Source of the DNA: Acinetobacter higginsii
Lineage (GTDB): Bacteria; Pseudomonadota; Gammaproteobacteria; Pseudomonadales; Moraxellaceae
NCBI RefSeq assembly: GCF_000369525.1
Contig: NZ_KB850072.1
Location: forward strand, 1-64,000
Length of the DNA stretch: 64,000 nt
Reading direction: 5' to 3'
Shown: positions 47,669 to 56,197 of the stretch, one piece after another
Numbering within the stretch: the first letter of the stretch is position 1
How the letters are laid out: every line of letters starts with the position of its first letter
Made by a program: the position numbers and the translations under genes
The notes under the pieces: generated by a model
The model's database searches: none
Told to the model about the DNA's origin: nothing
Seen by the model: only the letters and a program-made list of their open reading frames with translations

Positions 47669-47948
47669 ATGCCGCTTGAAGTACTTTCTGCTCAAGCCAA
47701 GCATTGATTTGGCTTTCAGTCCATGTTGGCATACTTGTGGTCAAGTATGTCGGTTCAGGAAAATCACCACGACGAATCATCTTCCAAAAAGTAGATTCTG
47801 CGATATTCAACAAACCTTTGCTGGCAGGCTTGTGTGAAACTCTCCGTCTACGACCACTACGATCCACATAGTCCTTTGCTGGGCGTTCAGGGTAGTTCAC
47901 TAAATCTTTTACACGATAGCGTAACTCTAACATTTTACTGGTTTCCAT
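47667..47948 (-). CDS. alpA: AlpA-family transcriptional regulator
   Basis: The 93 residues have the AlpA helix-turn-helix 'LLNIAESTFWKMIRRGDFPEPTYLTTSMPTWTESQINAWLEQ'. An additional N-terminal stretch contains 'DRSGRRRRVSHKPAS'. AlpA-type proteins control excision and expression of P4-like and other integrated elements. A partial duplicate of its 3' end lies at 46690-46743. A second, different AlpA-type gene is at 55322. Confidence 0.85.
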   Translation of the reverse strand: METSKMLELRYRVKDLVNYPERPAKDYVDRSGRRRRVSHKPASKGLLNIAESTFWKMIRRGDFPEPTYLTTSMPTWTESQINAWLEQKVLQAA

Positions 47949-48136
47949 TAAGCCAAATTCTACTCAATCATCAATTCAATTTCATCAGACTTTTCGTGTG
48001 ATGCCGACTTAATGACTGTCCATGACCTGATGGTAGTGACTCAGTGAGTTTTTTTTTAGCATACTACAAAGATAATAAAATATTATACTAGAATATGTGT
48101 TAAATTTATAATTATTATAATATTTTTATTTTGAGC

Positions 48137-48988
48137 ATGATGAAAGTTACTAATGAAGACATCAATATTCTAGAGGTGGAAATGCTTAATTGTTACCTTT
48201 ACCATGCAGGTGGTGTAAGGGCTTTGAAAGAGCAGAGGGAATTTGCCTCTGACGAAATTGAGTTTATAAAAAAATGTATGGCTGATGAGATTGCACTCAA
48301 AGGAGAAGCTCAACTTTCACAGTTTTATGGGCTGAATCAGTTATTAGATCGTATTGCTCAATTAAAAGAAGAATTATTGGGGGCTAATGATAAGCAAAAA
48401 AATAAACATAGTGTTGCTGGCTATAAACCAATACTTTATGCATACCTAGCACTTGATTTTGATCAGCATGTTTTTCAGCATCCTAAGTTACAACGCCGAA
48501 TCAATGGTATAAAGAATGTGAAAAAGCGCTATGAAGGTAATCTCTATGAAAAGCGAGAGATCATTTATAGGGTATTACGAGAAACTGCAAAAATAAAAGG
48601 ACGCTGGAAATCTGTTACGGCTGCAATTAATGATGTTTATCCGACACTGGAAAAAGAGCTTAAAGCTTTTGATCAAAATTGGATTAAAAATCGTATAGCA
48701 GAAAATACCGGCAAAATTGCAGAATTACAGGATGCTTTAGAAAATAATAAAAAACGATATGAGGGATCTTGTGATATCAAAATTCAGGATCGAACCTATA
48801 TTAGCTACATTAAAAGTCTGGAAGAAGAAAACAGAGAATTTATACGAGCTTTAAACGCCCATAATGTTGCAGATATTTTGAAGAAAAAAATGGCTTTTAA
48901 CTCGAATGATCAAGAACAGACACTTCTTAATCATGTACGGAACTGCCCAGAGCTGCTTGCAGAGATTATTGAAAAAGATTCCAAATAG
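48137..48988 (+). CDS. Uncharacterised coiled-coil protein
   Basis: About 283 residues, nearly all helical and highly charged, with heptad-like stretches around 35-80 and 175-240 ('NTGKIAELQDALENNKKRYEGS'). No signal, membrane segment or catalytic motif. A central 'GYKPILYAYLALDFDQHVFQHPKLQRRINGIKNV' is the most globular part. Not recognised. It is preceded by a 180-base very AT-rich region without clear Shine-Dalgarno. It may be an accessory structural or regulatory protein of the element. Confidence 0.5.
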   Translation: MMKVTNEDINILEVEMLNCYLYHAGGVRALKEQREFASDEIEFIKKCMADEIALKGEAQLSQFYGLNQLLDRIAQLKEELLGANDKQKNKHSVAGYKPILYAYLALDFDQHVFQHPKLQRRINGIKNVKKRYEGNLYEKREIIYRVLRETAKIKGRWKSVTAAINDVYPTLEKELKAFDQNWIKNRIAENTGKIAELQDALENNKKRYEGSCDIKIQDRTYISYIKSLEEENREFIRALNAHNVADILKKKMAFNSNDQEQTLLNHVRNCPELLAEIIEKDSK

Positions 48989-49248
48989 GGAGGAGTGTTG
49001 GTAATGGGGTGGTGACGAATAAACGTTTAGGCCAATCGATGGTGCTGATTTAGTAGATGAATTACGATGGATATTACAGAATTTAAGTTACCCTTAGCAG
49101 CCGATAGAGACTAGGAATTTACTTATTCAACACTTACATTAGTTAAGCAGTTCAATGTAAGCGAGGTCATATTTAAATAAATGGTGGGTGATGATTCCTA
49201 TAGATTGGTTCCCATGATTCTTAATCCTGTTTTTACTGCTAATACTCT

Positions 49249-49992
49249 TTATGTTTTTTTAGGTGAGGGTGGGCGGCGTTCTATGATCAGACCTCTTCTT
49301 AATTTTTCTGGGTCTACTTTGGTTGTGGCTTTTGTGCGTGTATATAGAGTTCGTTGACCTGTTTGGCCTTGGGTAGGTGATTGCATGCCAAGAGCATCGT
49401 CTTTTTGTTCAATAGCTTCTTTTTTTTGTTCTGTAGATGCAGTCTTTCCACGTTCTGTCTCGGATAAGGTCATTTCATTTTGACGGGGGGCTGTAGGGAG
49501 GACGTGGAGACTAATCTCATTTGTAGATTGTATTTCTTCATTGATGCTTTGACACGATTCTGTCGGGGTATGATTTTCGCTCTCGGGCGGCATTCCGTTT
49601 AGACAATTTTTATCAATATTGTCTAAATCATTTTCTAGTTCTACTTGTGAATTATTCTCATCTATAAATGGGGTGAGAGATGGTTTCAGGCGTAAACTCT
49701 GCCGATAGCTTGCAAGTTCTGCCAAATAGGTTTTTTCACGCTCATAAGCTAAATCTAGCTGTTTCTGTAAGGTGATATTTTGCAAATGCATCATGTTTAA
49801 TATATGTCTAAAATTTTCTTGATTGTTTATCTTCGTTTTCTTAATTACTAATGAAGTGATAACTTGTAGCGCATCTTCATAATTTATTTTACCATTTAAA
49901 ATCATTAATTTACCTTTTTTATTGAGATAGTAGATTTTTGATCTAGAGAGACCTGTCAGTTCGCTCAGTTCAATAACAGTCACTTCTTTCAT
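49249..49992 (-). CDS. Helix-turn-helix DNA-binding protein resembling plasmid replication accessory proteins
   Basis: About 247 residues from the inner Met. The N-terminal MerR-like HTH 'TVIELSELTGLSRSKIYYLNKKGKLMILNGKINYEDAL' is followed by a coiled coil (about 65-105). A long disordered Gln/Glu/Ser-rich tail ends with basic 'KLRRGLIIERRPPSPKK'. This layout is like small DNA-binding proteins coded next to rep on Acinetobacter plasmids. A 12-bp perfect palindrome lies at its start, suggesting autoregulation. Confidence 0.65.
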   Translation of the reverse strand: MKEVTVIELSELTGLSRSKIYYLNKKGKLMILNGKINYEDALQVITSLVIKKTKINNQENFRHILNMMHLQNITLQKQLDLAYEREKTYLAELASYRQSLRLKPSLTPFIDENNSQVELENDLDNIDKNCLNGMPPESENHTPTESCQSINEEIQSTNEISLHVLPTAPRQNEMTLSETERGKTASTEQKKEAIEQKDDALGMQSPTQGQTGQRTLYTRTKATTKVDPEKLRRGLIIERRPPSPKKT

Positions 49993-49997
49993 GATTA

Positions 49998-50032
49998 AAT
50001 TATGTCTAAAATAAGTATAATTAGACATAATT
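49998..50032. promoter_or_regulatory. Perfect 12-bp inverted repeat at the start of the HTH gene
   Basis: AATTATGTCTAA (49998-50009) and TTAGACATAATT (50021-50032) are perfect mates with an 11-base centre. The site lies just upstream of the preferred start at 49992. A related perfect repeat (TTTAGACAAT / ATTGTCTAAA, 49598-49627) and a half-site (TATGTCTAAAAT near 49803) lie inside the gene itself. Confidence 0.6.
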
Positions 50033-50261
50033 TTATAAAAAAATTGACCGATTTGCCATAATTAAATTAACTCTTTAAGTGAATTAGAGATTTAAAAAGA
50101 TGTAGTTATATTACTCACAGTGCATAATGTTTTTATTCATTGTTAATGATGGTAAAATTTGATGTGAATAATAGTGAAAATAACTGTGATTAATGGGATG
50201 GAATTTATTGTTTAGTTCGACTCGATCCAGCTAATATAAAGGATATTTACTGGTTTTGGGT

Positions 50262-52634
50262 ATGTTAATGGATAATTATAAGCTAATAATTAAAGATAAA
50301 GATCTATTTGATTTATTTTTTAATCAAGTTCCTTATATCTGGCAAGCCTTAGATCGCTCCGTGAAGGAAGATCAGGAGTACCAACCTGCTTGTTTATATA
50401 AAGAATCTGTTCAGGTTATTCGGGCAATCGATAAGTTTGTAGATGATTTGAAGTCTGGAAGTTTACCTCGGGCGACTCAGTTGAGAATTAGTGTGACTGG
50501 GCATGCTGAATTTGACCCTTCATTCCTTGTTTATTTTAAAGCCCTTCAATTTGAGCGCAAAATGTTCGATATGACTTATCTTGGGCTTGGGTTAAATTGG
50601 GTTTATTATCAAAAGTTTTTAGAAGAAGATGCAGTTAAGCTACCAAATAATACTGCTTGTATTGAACAGGTTCTGTCGGGTTCTGGTGGTTTGCAGGAAC
50701 GAAAGCAACAATGGTCACCTTCAAAATTCCATTATCAAAAAGCATGGAGATTGATGAATTTTTTTTCTGAGTTGCAGAAAAATCCATTATATATCGAAGA
50801 AACTAATAAGCAGACTCAGCAGGTTGTAGACGAGATCAATCATGCTTTCGCACATTTTGATACGCTTTTATCAATACATCAGGAAGTGTATATCTTGGTG
50901 ATTGATGTTCGTTTCTTGCGTATAGTGAGTCAAACTGAGAATGAACCGTTAGTGCAATTGATTGAAAAAGTACTTAGAGATCGGGCTGAGATACAGAATA
51001 CAATTTTTAAGATGATCCCTGGTTGGCTGCGAGCATATACCAAGCTTGGACATGATTATCAAAATGGTTTAAAGCTTTCATGTGTTTTTATACTAAGAAG
51101 TTATAGCATTGATCAGGAAGAAGTGATTGTTACTCGTCTACAAGCATTATTGAGGAATAATTTTAGTCACTATACTGCGATTGATGTCGTTAATGGAAAT
51201 GAGTTTGTACGAACACATGGTAAGAAACATGCTGTTGGTTCTGTCGGAATAAATACGCCTGTTCGGATTGAACAATTTAAGTATTGGGTACTCAGCTATT
51301 TTTTTAAAATGGATTCAATAGCAAAGCTTATACATCCTGAAAAATCTCTTGAGGTGAATAAGGTTTATATGCATCCGAGTGGGCAACAGCCAAAGATAAA
51401 GAAGCAGGCTGTGTCATCCAAGATAAGCCCTCCACCTAAAAATTTTGCACAGGTATTGCAGGAATGCAAAGTACTCAAAGGTATCTGGGATGTTAAACAT
51501 CTTGCGAAGCGCGTAGCTGATCGTCTGCTCGTTAGCCAGATTTACTACAAAGAATTTTGTGCTGAACAAGGTATTTCAAAACAGTATGGTGAGTGGTTGT
51601 TCCAAATTGAAGTATTTATTGAGACTTTGTTAAATAATCAACAACCCGTCTTTAATGAGGTGAGATCAGCGCATCAGACCTACTTTTTGAATGCTAAAGA
51701 TATGCAAGAATCCGCTACACAGCTTGGTCAGCAGTATTTATCGCTTGTGAAGCAGGTTGCAAGTGATTTTAATTTTTTTAGGCAGATTGATCATTTAATT
51801 CAAAATTACGGTTTACGTACATGGTGGTTTGGGCATGAAGACAATTTGAACTTGTGGATTGGTTTTCAGCAGATTTTTACAGGATTTATATTCAATCAGC
51901 CTGTCGACTCTGTTGTGTTAGGCCAGTTAAATACAAACCTCCAAGCTGTAAGGAATTATTTTCTTGAACAACAAAGACTAGAAGTAAATAAACGTGAACT
52001 TCTGGAAAAGCATTATGCTCAAGGTGTACGGAGGTATACAGATACACGAGAATACTTGAATAGCGTATTAGAGCACAATTGTTGGGCTTATCGTATTACT
52101 GTCAATGCGAATTCATCAAAGGGGTGTTTGAAACAGTCTGAGCTATCAAAATTATTTACTGAATTCATGCGCTTAGCAAAGCGAGCGAAACCTTGTTATT
52201 GGTTGCGTGGCTACGTAGGTATTTGGCAAGAGAAGAACTGGCCGATCGCTTCAGAATTTACAATAGATGTCGTATTGTTTTTTAATGATCGTTGTCAGGC
52301 GCAATTACAAACTCTAGTCTATGATCTAGATCAGCGCTGGAACAACTTTCTTGATACTAAAGCTGCTCAGACTTTAAAGCTGCAAGATGCAGAAGATATA
52401 AAGTACTATGGCTCCATTAAACCGAAAATATTAATGTGTTCGGTTGATGGATTGAATACAGAAGATAAGACTCAGAGTACGTATCATGTCTGTCTTGAAG
52501 CACATGATCGTAAAATGAAAAAAAGAGTCATTGAGCATGTCATACCCTATTTCGCTTATCGGGATGTATTCCACGCTCGGTTTAGTCAGACAGTTCCTAA
52601 AGCTTTTATTAAAGGTGTGATACTTAAAAAATAG
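50262..52634 (+). CDS. Large protein with two diverged YagK/YfjJ (Gp2)-like halves
   Basis: About 790 residues, not recognised as a whole. Two segments share a pattern with the next two genes. The first (about 205-290) is 'YILVIDVRFLRIV ... IPGWLRAYTKLGHDYQNGLKLSCVFIL'; the second (about 605-690) is 'YRITVNAN ... YWLRGYVGIWQEKNWPIASEFTIDVVLFF'. This order (strand with Arg or Asp, then Gly-aromatic, then a final hydrophobic strand) is that of the Gp2-like protein at 53229, but the His-x-His of that gene is absent here. There is no signal or membrane segment. The relationship is inference. The start could be TTG 50256 or ATG 50262. Confidence 0.5.
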   Translation: MLMDNYKLIIKDKDLFDLFFNQVPYIWQALDRSVKEDQEYQPACLYKESVQVIRAIDKFVDDLKSGSLPRATQLRISVTGHAEFDPSFLVYFKALQFERKMFDMTYLGLGLNWVYYQKFLEEDAVKLPNNTACIEQVLSGSGGLQERKQQWSPSKFHYQKAWRLMNFFSELQKNPLYIEETNKQTQQVVDEINHAFAHFDTLLSIHQEVYILVIDVRFLRIVSQTENEPLVQLIEKVLRDRAEIQNTIFKMIPGWLRAYTKLGHDYQNGLKLSCVFILRSYSIDQEEVIVTRLQALLRNNFSHYTAIDVVNGNEFVRTHGKKHAVGSVGINTPVRIEQFKYWVLSYFFKMDSIAKLIHPEKSLEVNKVYMHPSGQQPKIKKQAVSSKISPPPKNFAQVLQECKVLKGIWDVKHLAKRVADRLLVSQIYYKEFCAEQGISKQYGEWLFQIEVFIETLLNNQQPVFNEVRSAHQTYFLNAKDMQESATQLGQQYLSLVKQVASDFNFFRQIDHLIQNYGLRTWWFGHEDNLNLWIGFQQIFTGFIFNQPVDSVVLGQLNTNLQAVRNYFLEQQRLEVNKRELLEKHYAQGVRRYTDTREYLNSVLEHNCWAYRITVNANSSKGCLKQSELSKLFTEFMRLAKRAKPCYWLRGYVGIWQEKNWPIASEFTIDVVLFFNDRCQAQLQTLVYDLDQRWNNFLDTKAAQTLKLQDAEDIKYYGSIKPKILMCSVDGLNTEDKTQSTYHVCLEAHDRKMKKRVIEHVIPYFAYRDVFHARFSQTVPKAFIKGVILKK

Positions 52635-53188
52635 TTGGCCTTAGCGTTGAGCAAGTTTAGTTTCATCCACTCATTAATTTCAAAGGCGGACCTGCCAACA
52701 GGATTTGTGGTTAAGTGAACCTGTTTGTGGAAGGGGGATCATGGTAATCGGATTTATAGTCTAACAAGCTGTAGAACGTGACACGACTTAGGTTTGCAAT
52801 AAAAACTAATTTCTGCCTTAACTCTCGTAAATGAGATTTTTTCTAAAAATACAGGATTTGTAGGGTGGGGGAAATTGGATAGACCTATGAATCGATTGAT
52901 TTTGCAACTACTGAGTCTTGTGATAAGTCGGTAAATAATATTATTAATTAAATACTTAATATTAATTAATATTCAATATTCAATCATAAATACTTCACTA
53001 AGATACTCATAGTGAAATAATCAATTGATATTAGAGACTTAATAGTGATGTCTACTGAATCTTGATATAGTCAATCAATGTGCTACAATCCCTAAATGCA
53101 ACTTATAGCTATCAGTCCTGAGATCGATCTGAATCTTGGTGTAGGATTCGCCATATAGGTATCTTCATACATAAAAAAATAATGTTGT
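52635..53188. other. Long intergenic region upstream of the Gp2-like gene
   Basis: About 550 bases without a gene. It contains AACAGG...CCTGTT arms (about 52697-52726), a GTAGAACGTGACACGACTT stretch like one near 54205, and a very AT-rich tract with repeated TTAATATT/ATTCAATATT (52935-52990). The combination of AT-rich tract and repeats beside a putative replication gene could be an origin, but this is not shown. Confidence 0.35.
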
Positions 53189-53221
53189 CTCCTTAGTTAT
53201 GTACCAAACATAACGAAGGAG
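53189..53221 (+). promoter_or_regulatory. Strong hairpin that buries the ribosome binding site of the Gp2-like gene
   Basis: CTCCTT-A-GTTATGT pairs with ACATAAC-G-AAGGAG around loop ACCAA: 13 base pairs with one mismatch. The right arm's AAGGAG (53216-53221) is the ideal Shine-Dalgarno 7 bases before ATG 53229. When folded, the site is fully covered. It could be a translational switch or, as DNA, a cruciform near a nick site. Confidence 0.75.
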
Positions 53222-53228
53222 CATCTCA

Positions 53229-54155
53229 ATGCAATATGACTTATCTCATCAAGCTGGCGTCATGACAGCCGTACATGGCTTTGTTGACTGGGTGCTGAAT
53301 CTGGAGCTAAATCAATCTTCCTTTATCACGCATCTTTGCTCACTGATTCCTGCATTTCAGATCTTTGATCAAGACGGCATTGAGTACAGTGCATCCATTC
53401 AGGCTTTTAAAGATATGACTCAAGCCATTGAAGCACTAAGAGGGACTCTATGTCTAGAGGATTACTTGCTACGGCTATCTTCTGTTGAGGTAGTAAAGTT
53501 AATGCGAAGTTTGAGAGATTACCGTAGTCTGATTCTAGATGAGATTCGCTTATTCAGGCAGCAGGAATCAGATAATCAAATCAGCTTTTTGACTTATGTT
53601 CAGCAAATGATTCAAGATCATTATCAAGTTCTGATTGTCCGTGTGGATTTAGGTTATTTAAAGAAATTTATGTCGAATGTCACAGTTCATGACTTCTATC
53701 TCCATATTCAGTTTCTATGCAAGTACCTAAAAGATAAGAATGGCTGTTTTAAGCATATATTGGGTTATGGTTTAGCTTTAGAGCAAGGGTGTTATACAAA
53801 GGGCTATCATGCGCATCTGATGTTGGTCTACAACGGTTCAGAACGTTGTCAGGATTGGTTTCTAGGGGATCAGGTCTTACAAAAGTGGCAGACTATTACC
53901 CATGGTTGGGGTTATGGGAGGAATGGTAATACTAAAGAAAACAAGGAGCAGTTTGCCAATAAAGGCTTACTGGGTATTGGTTTGATTCACCGTAAGCATC
54001 CAAAAGAGCTTCAAAATGCTTTGAATGTTGCCAGATACTTAACCAACCCAGAAAAGTATCTACAACAGATGTTAGTTAAACCGATTAATAAAAGAACATT
54101 CTTTAAAGGCATTTACCGAGTGCATGGGCGTAACTATCAACTCATATCCGATTAA
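53229..54155 (+). CDS. YagK/YfjJ-like (inovirus Gp2-type) protein with His-x-His motif
   Basis: The 308 residues resemble the YagK/YfjJ C-terminal or inovirus Gp2 family: 'YQVLIVRVDLGYLKKFMSN', 'FKHILGYGLALEQGCYTKGYHAHLMLVYNG', 'WGYGRNGN' and 'NVARYLTNPEKYLQQMLV'. YHAHLML (about 193-199) is compatible with a HUH metal site. A downstream helix with Tyr (VARYLTNPEKY) could supply the nucleophile. That would make it a rolling-circle-type initiator, but this is inference. Translation is probably controlled by the preceding hairpin. Confidence 0.65.
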   Translation: MQYDLSHQAGVMTAVHGFVDWVLNLELNQSSFITHLCSLIPAFQIFDQDGIEYSASIQAFKDMTQAIEALRGTLCLEDYLLRLSSVEVVKLMRSLRDYRSLILDEIRLFRQQESDNQISFLTYVQQMIQDHYQVLIVRVDLGYLKKFMSNVTVHDFYLHIQFLCKYLKDKNGCFKHILGYGLALEQGCYTKGYHAHLMLVYNGSERCQDWFLGDQVLQKWQTITHGWGYGRNGNTKENKEQFANKGLLGIGLIHRKHPKELQNALNVARYLTNPEKYLQQMLVKPINKRTFFKGIYRVHGRNYQLISD

Positions 54156-54175
54156 GTGCCTGTAAAAAAATATGG

Positions 54176-54222
54176 ATGGAGCAGTTCTATGAAATCCACA
54201 ACCTTGTAGAACGACTTCCATG
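54176..54222 (+). promoter_or_regulatory. Hairpin overlapping the start codon of the third Gp2-like gene
   Basis: ATGGAG/TTCCAT outer and GTTCTA/TAGAAC inner arms form an interrupted stem whose last pairs include the ATG at 54220. No Shine-Dalgarno is present. It parallels the hairpin before the preceding gene but is weaker. Confidence 0.4.
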
Positions 54223-55179
54223 GATATTACACACATTGAACACCAAACAGCACCACGCCTAGAGAAAGATGTGCATGACTTTTTTACTCAGGCACGCTAT
54301 GGGGCTTCAGGTCCCAAGAAAAGCGATGTTGAAAATGAAAAGAATCTGAAACAGGAATGGTCACAGGTTTTTTTAGATTATTTTGGCGATTGGAATTTTT
54401 TGATGTATTCGCATCGAGATGCTGAGCTTGGCTTTTGGATTACTCTATTTCGAAATGCTTATTATTGTGTGTTATCAGAAGTAAATCCGTATGCGCGTTA
54501 CTTTGTACCAGATACGACGTATACTAAGAAATGGATGATTGAGCAGATTCTTGAAAAACTCAAGACACTATTTTGGACGACGGGCTTTATTGAGTTTTTA
54601 CATCAGTGCAATGAGCAATATGAGAAGCATATCAATCAAATTCGAGATTCTTATATTGGGGTGAGCAAGACAAGTGTAGATGCACCAGATATTAAGTTTT
54701 ATCTGAGCTTTCCTTCAGGGACAGAGCAACTGCAATCGATTGATTGGGTGATTAAATCCTTTCGAAAATTTGAAAAAAACTTGAAATGCCAACCTTGGTT
54801 TAGAGGCCAAGTCATATTTACTTACTATCACTTAATTCGTGATGGCTACAGAAACTGTTATGTGATTCGTTTTTATTTAACCTTTCAAAAAGTTTTTTAT
54901 TCTATCGATACGAATTATTCAGCTTTGATACTGCGATTATGGCAGGAAGCAACTGATGGATTAGGAACATTGTTGATTGTAGATGAGGAGCGATCTAAGC
55001 AGCCATTAGGTAATCCTTTTGGTTTGGGTCGTGATGACGTTCTGGCATTTCCTGAGCCACAGGACCCATTAGATGATTTAGATAATGTGCCTGAAGTTGC
55101 TTCTAGTGTATCTGAAAAGATGAATAAGATTTGTATCCTAACACGTGGGTTTAAAGCCTTTCATGGCAAAAAATGGTGA
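54220..55179 (+). CDS. Third diverged Gp2-like protein
   Basis: The 319 residues keep the family layout in 'IKFYLSFPSGTEQL', 'PWFRGQVIFTYYHLIRDGYRNCYVIRFYLTFQK' and 'RLWQEATDGLGTLLIVDEERSKQPLGNPFGLGRDD'. The position of His-x-His in the 53229 protein is Tyr-Val-Ile here, so a metal-dependent activity is unlikely. It follows the Gp2-like gene by 64 bases with no terminator, so it is probably co-transcribed. Function unknown. Confidence 0.5.
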   Translation: MDITHIEHQTAPRLEKDVHDFFTQARYGASGPKKSDVENEKNLKQEWSQVFLDYFGDWNFLMYSHRDAELGFWITLFRNAYYCVLSEVNPYARYFVPDTTYTKKWMIEQILEKLKTLFWTTGFIEFLHQCNEQYEKHINQIRDSYIGVSKTSVDAPDIKFYLSFPSGTEQLQSIDWVIKSFRKFEKNLKCQPWFRGQVIFTYYHLIRDGYRNCYVIRFYLTFQKVFYSIDTNYSALILRLWQEATDGLGTLLIVDEERSKQPLGNPFGLGRDDVLAFPEPQDPLDDLDNVPEVASSVSEKMNKICILTRGFKAFHGKKW

Positions 55180-55208
55180 TTGAATCAAATCAAATGTAAA
55201 ACAATTGA

Positions 55209-55238
55209 CCTCTGTATCTATTTGATTAGATACAGAGG
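55209..55238. repeat. Perfect 12-bp inverted repeat between the Gp2-like and AlpA-type genes
   Basis: CCTCTGTATCTA (55209-55220) and TAGATACAGAGG (55227-55238) with a 6-base loop. No T-run follows, so a plain terminator is not supported; it could be an operator. Confidence 0.55.
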
Positions 55239-55305
55239 AGTTTGAGGGCATATATTTTTTTACGGTGATGGACATGATATGTGCAGAAAGCACGCCTTCA
55301 TACCA

Positions 55306-55324
55306 CATCTGAGTACATCAGATG
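55306..55324. promoter_or_regulatory. Palindrome over the start codon of the second AlpA-type gene
   Basis: CATCTGA and TCAGATG with a GTACA centre; the ATG (55322-55324) is the end of the right arm. It may be an autoregulatory site or an RNA stem hiding the start. Confidence 0.5.
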
Positions 55325-55564
55325 AACGCGTTAAATTCACAAACATTTCAGATCAATCAAATTTTAAACATCAGGCAACTAGTTGAAATCACAGGGCTGA
55401 GTCGTGCCATAATTTATTCACTTCTAGACCCCAAATCAAAATATTACGAAGCCAGTTTTCCGCAGCAGATTAATTTAACGAGCAATCGAGTTGGTTGGGT
55501 TGCGCATGAAGTGAATACGTGGATTGATAAAAAGATCAGTGAACGTGGAATCAGTACTAATTGA
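55322..55564 (+). CDS. AlpA-type small DNA-binding protein (excisionase-like)
   Basis: The 80 residues have HTH 'ILNIRQLVEITGLSRAIIYSLLDPKSKYYEASFPQQINLTSNRVGWVAHEVNTWIDKKIS', the AlpA pattern in which a wing residue pair (VGW) and 'EVNTWI' close the domain. It is probably the regulator or directionality factor of the element. It differs clearly from the alpA at 47667. No Shine-Dalgarno; the start lies in a palindrome. Confidence 0.8.
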   Translation: MNALNSQTFQINQILNIRQLVEITGLSRAIIYSLLDPKSKYYEASFPQQINLTSNRVGWVAHEVNTWIDKKISERGISTN

Positions 55565-55739
55565 ATAAAAGCTATGAATTAAGATTGTTGCCCCATCAGT
55601 TGTAATACAAGCGCGTAAGCAAAATAAGGAAAAATTTATTCAGCAATGAAGAATGCTTGAGGTGGGGTAAAATCTAAGATTTGTTTACAGAAACGGGGCT
55701 GTTCATCTTTTTATTGATCACGAAAGGTGAATTCGTTAT

Positions 55740-55889
55740 ATGGATGAGAATATTCTTGCCTATACTTTGGACCACGAATACATTTGGGTCGCAACATTTA
55801 TCTCCGTCAAGTTTACTACTGGTAAATTATATATCAGAATAGAACACTATGATTTTGGGTATATTAAGTTTATTTGTTATTCAAAATGA
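55740..55889 (+). CDS. Possible 49-residue small protein
   Basis: AAAGGTGA sits about 9 bases before ATG 55740. The peptide begins 'MDENILAYTLDHEYIWVA' and ends 'FGYIKFICYSK'. No family is seen. It overlaps the 3' end of the convergent ppnP gene by 13 bases. A real gene is possible because of the good ribosome binding site, but there is no other support. Confidence 0.3.
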   Translation: MDENILAYTLDHEYIWVATFISVKFTTGKLYIRIEHYDFGYIKFICYSK

Positions 55890-56197
55890 CAAATATAATC
55901 TACGACTTCACTTGTATGAATCTTAAATTGGCTATGGGCTGGGATTTGAAACGACTCACCAGATTTAAAGATTTTTATGTCAGGCACATGACCAATTTGC
56001 ACACTACATTCCCCAGAGATAATTTCCATACGTTCGGCTAGATGAGTCTTAAAAGTTAGTGGTTCCTCAGATGGAAGAATTACACCTAAAGTTTTTTTAG
56101 TTCCGTCTTTTAATACAATAGCATGGCTGATCGATGCGCCATTAAAATGAACATTGGCTTTCTTTTTTATTGAAATAAAATCAAATTGCTCTGACAT
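55877..56197 (-). CDS. ppnP: Pyrimidine/purine nucleoside phosphorylase PpnP
   Basis: The 106 residues match the DUF1255/PpnP cupin: 'KKANVHFNGASISHAIVLKDGTKKTLGVILPSEEPLTF', 'ERMEIISGECSVQIG' and 'GESFQIPAHSQFKIHTSEVVDYICHF'. It splits nucleosides with phosphate. A few residues of N-terminal and loop length exceed the ~94 usual. It is a single cargo gene within the element and opposite in direction to its neighbours. Confidence 0.9.
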   Translation of the reverse strand: MSEQFDFISIKKKANVHFNGASISHAIVLKDGTKKTLGVILPSEEPLTFKTHLAERMEIISGECSVQIGHVPDIKIFKSGESFQIPAHSQFKIHTSEVVDYICHFE

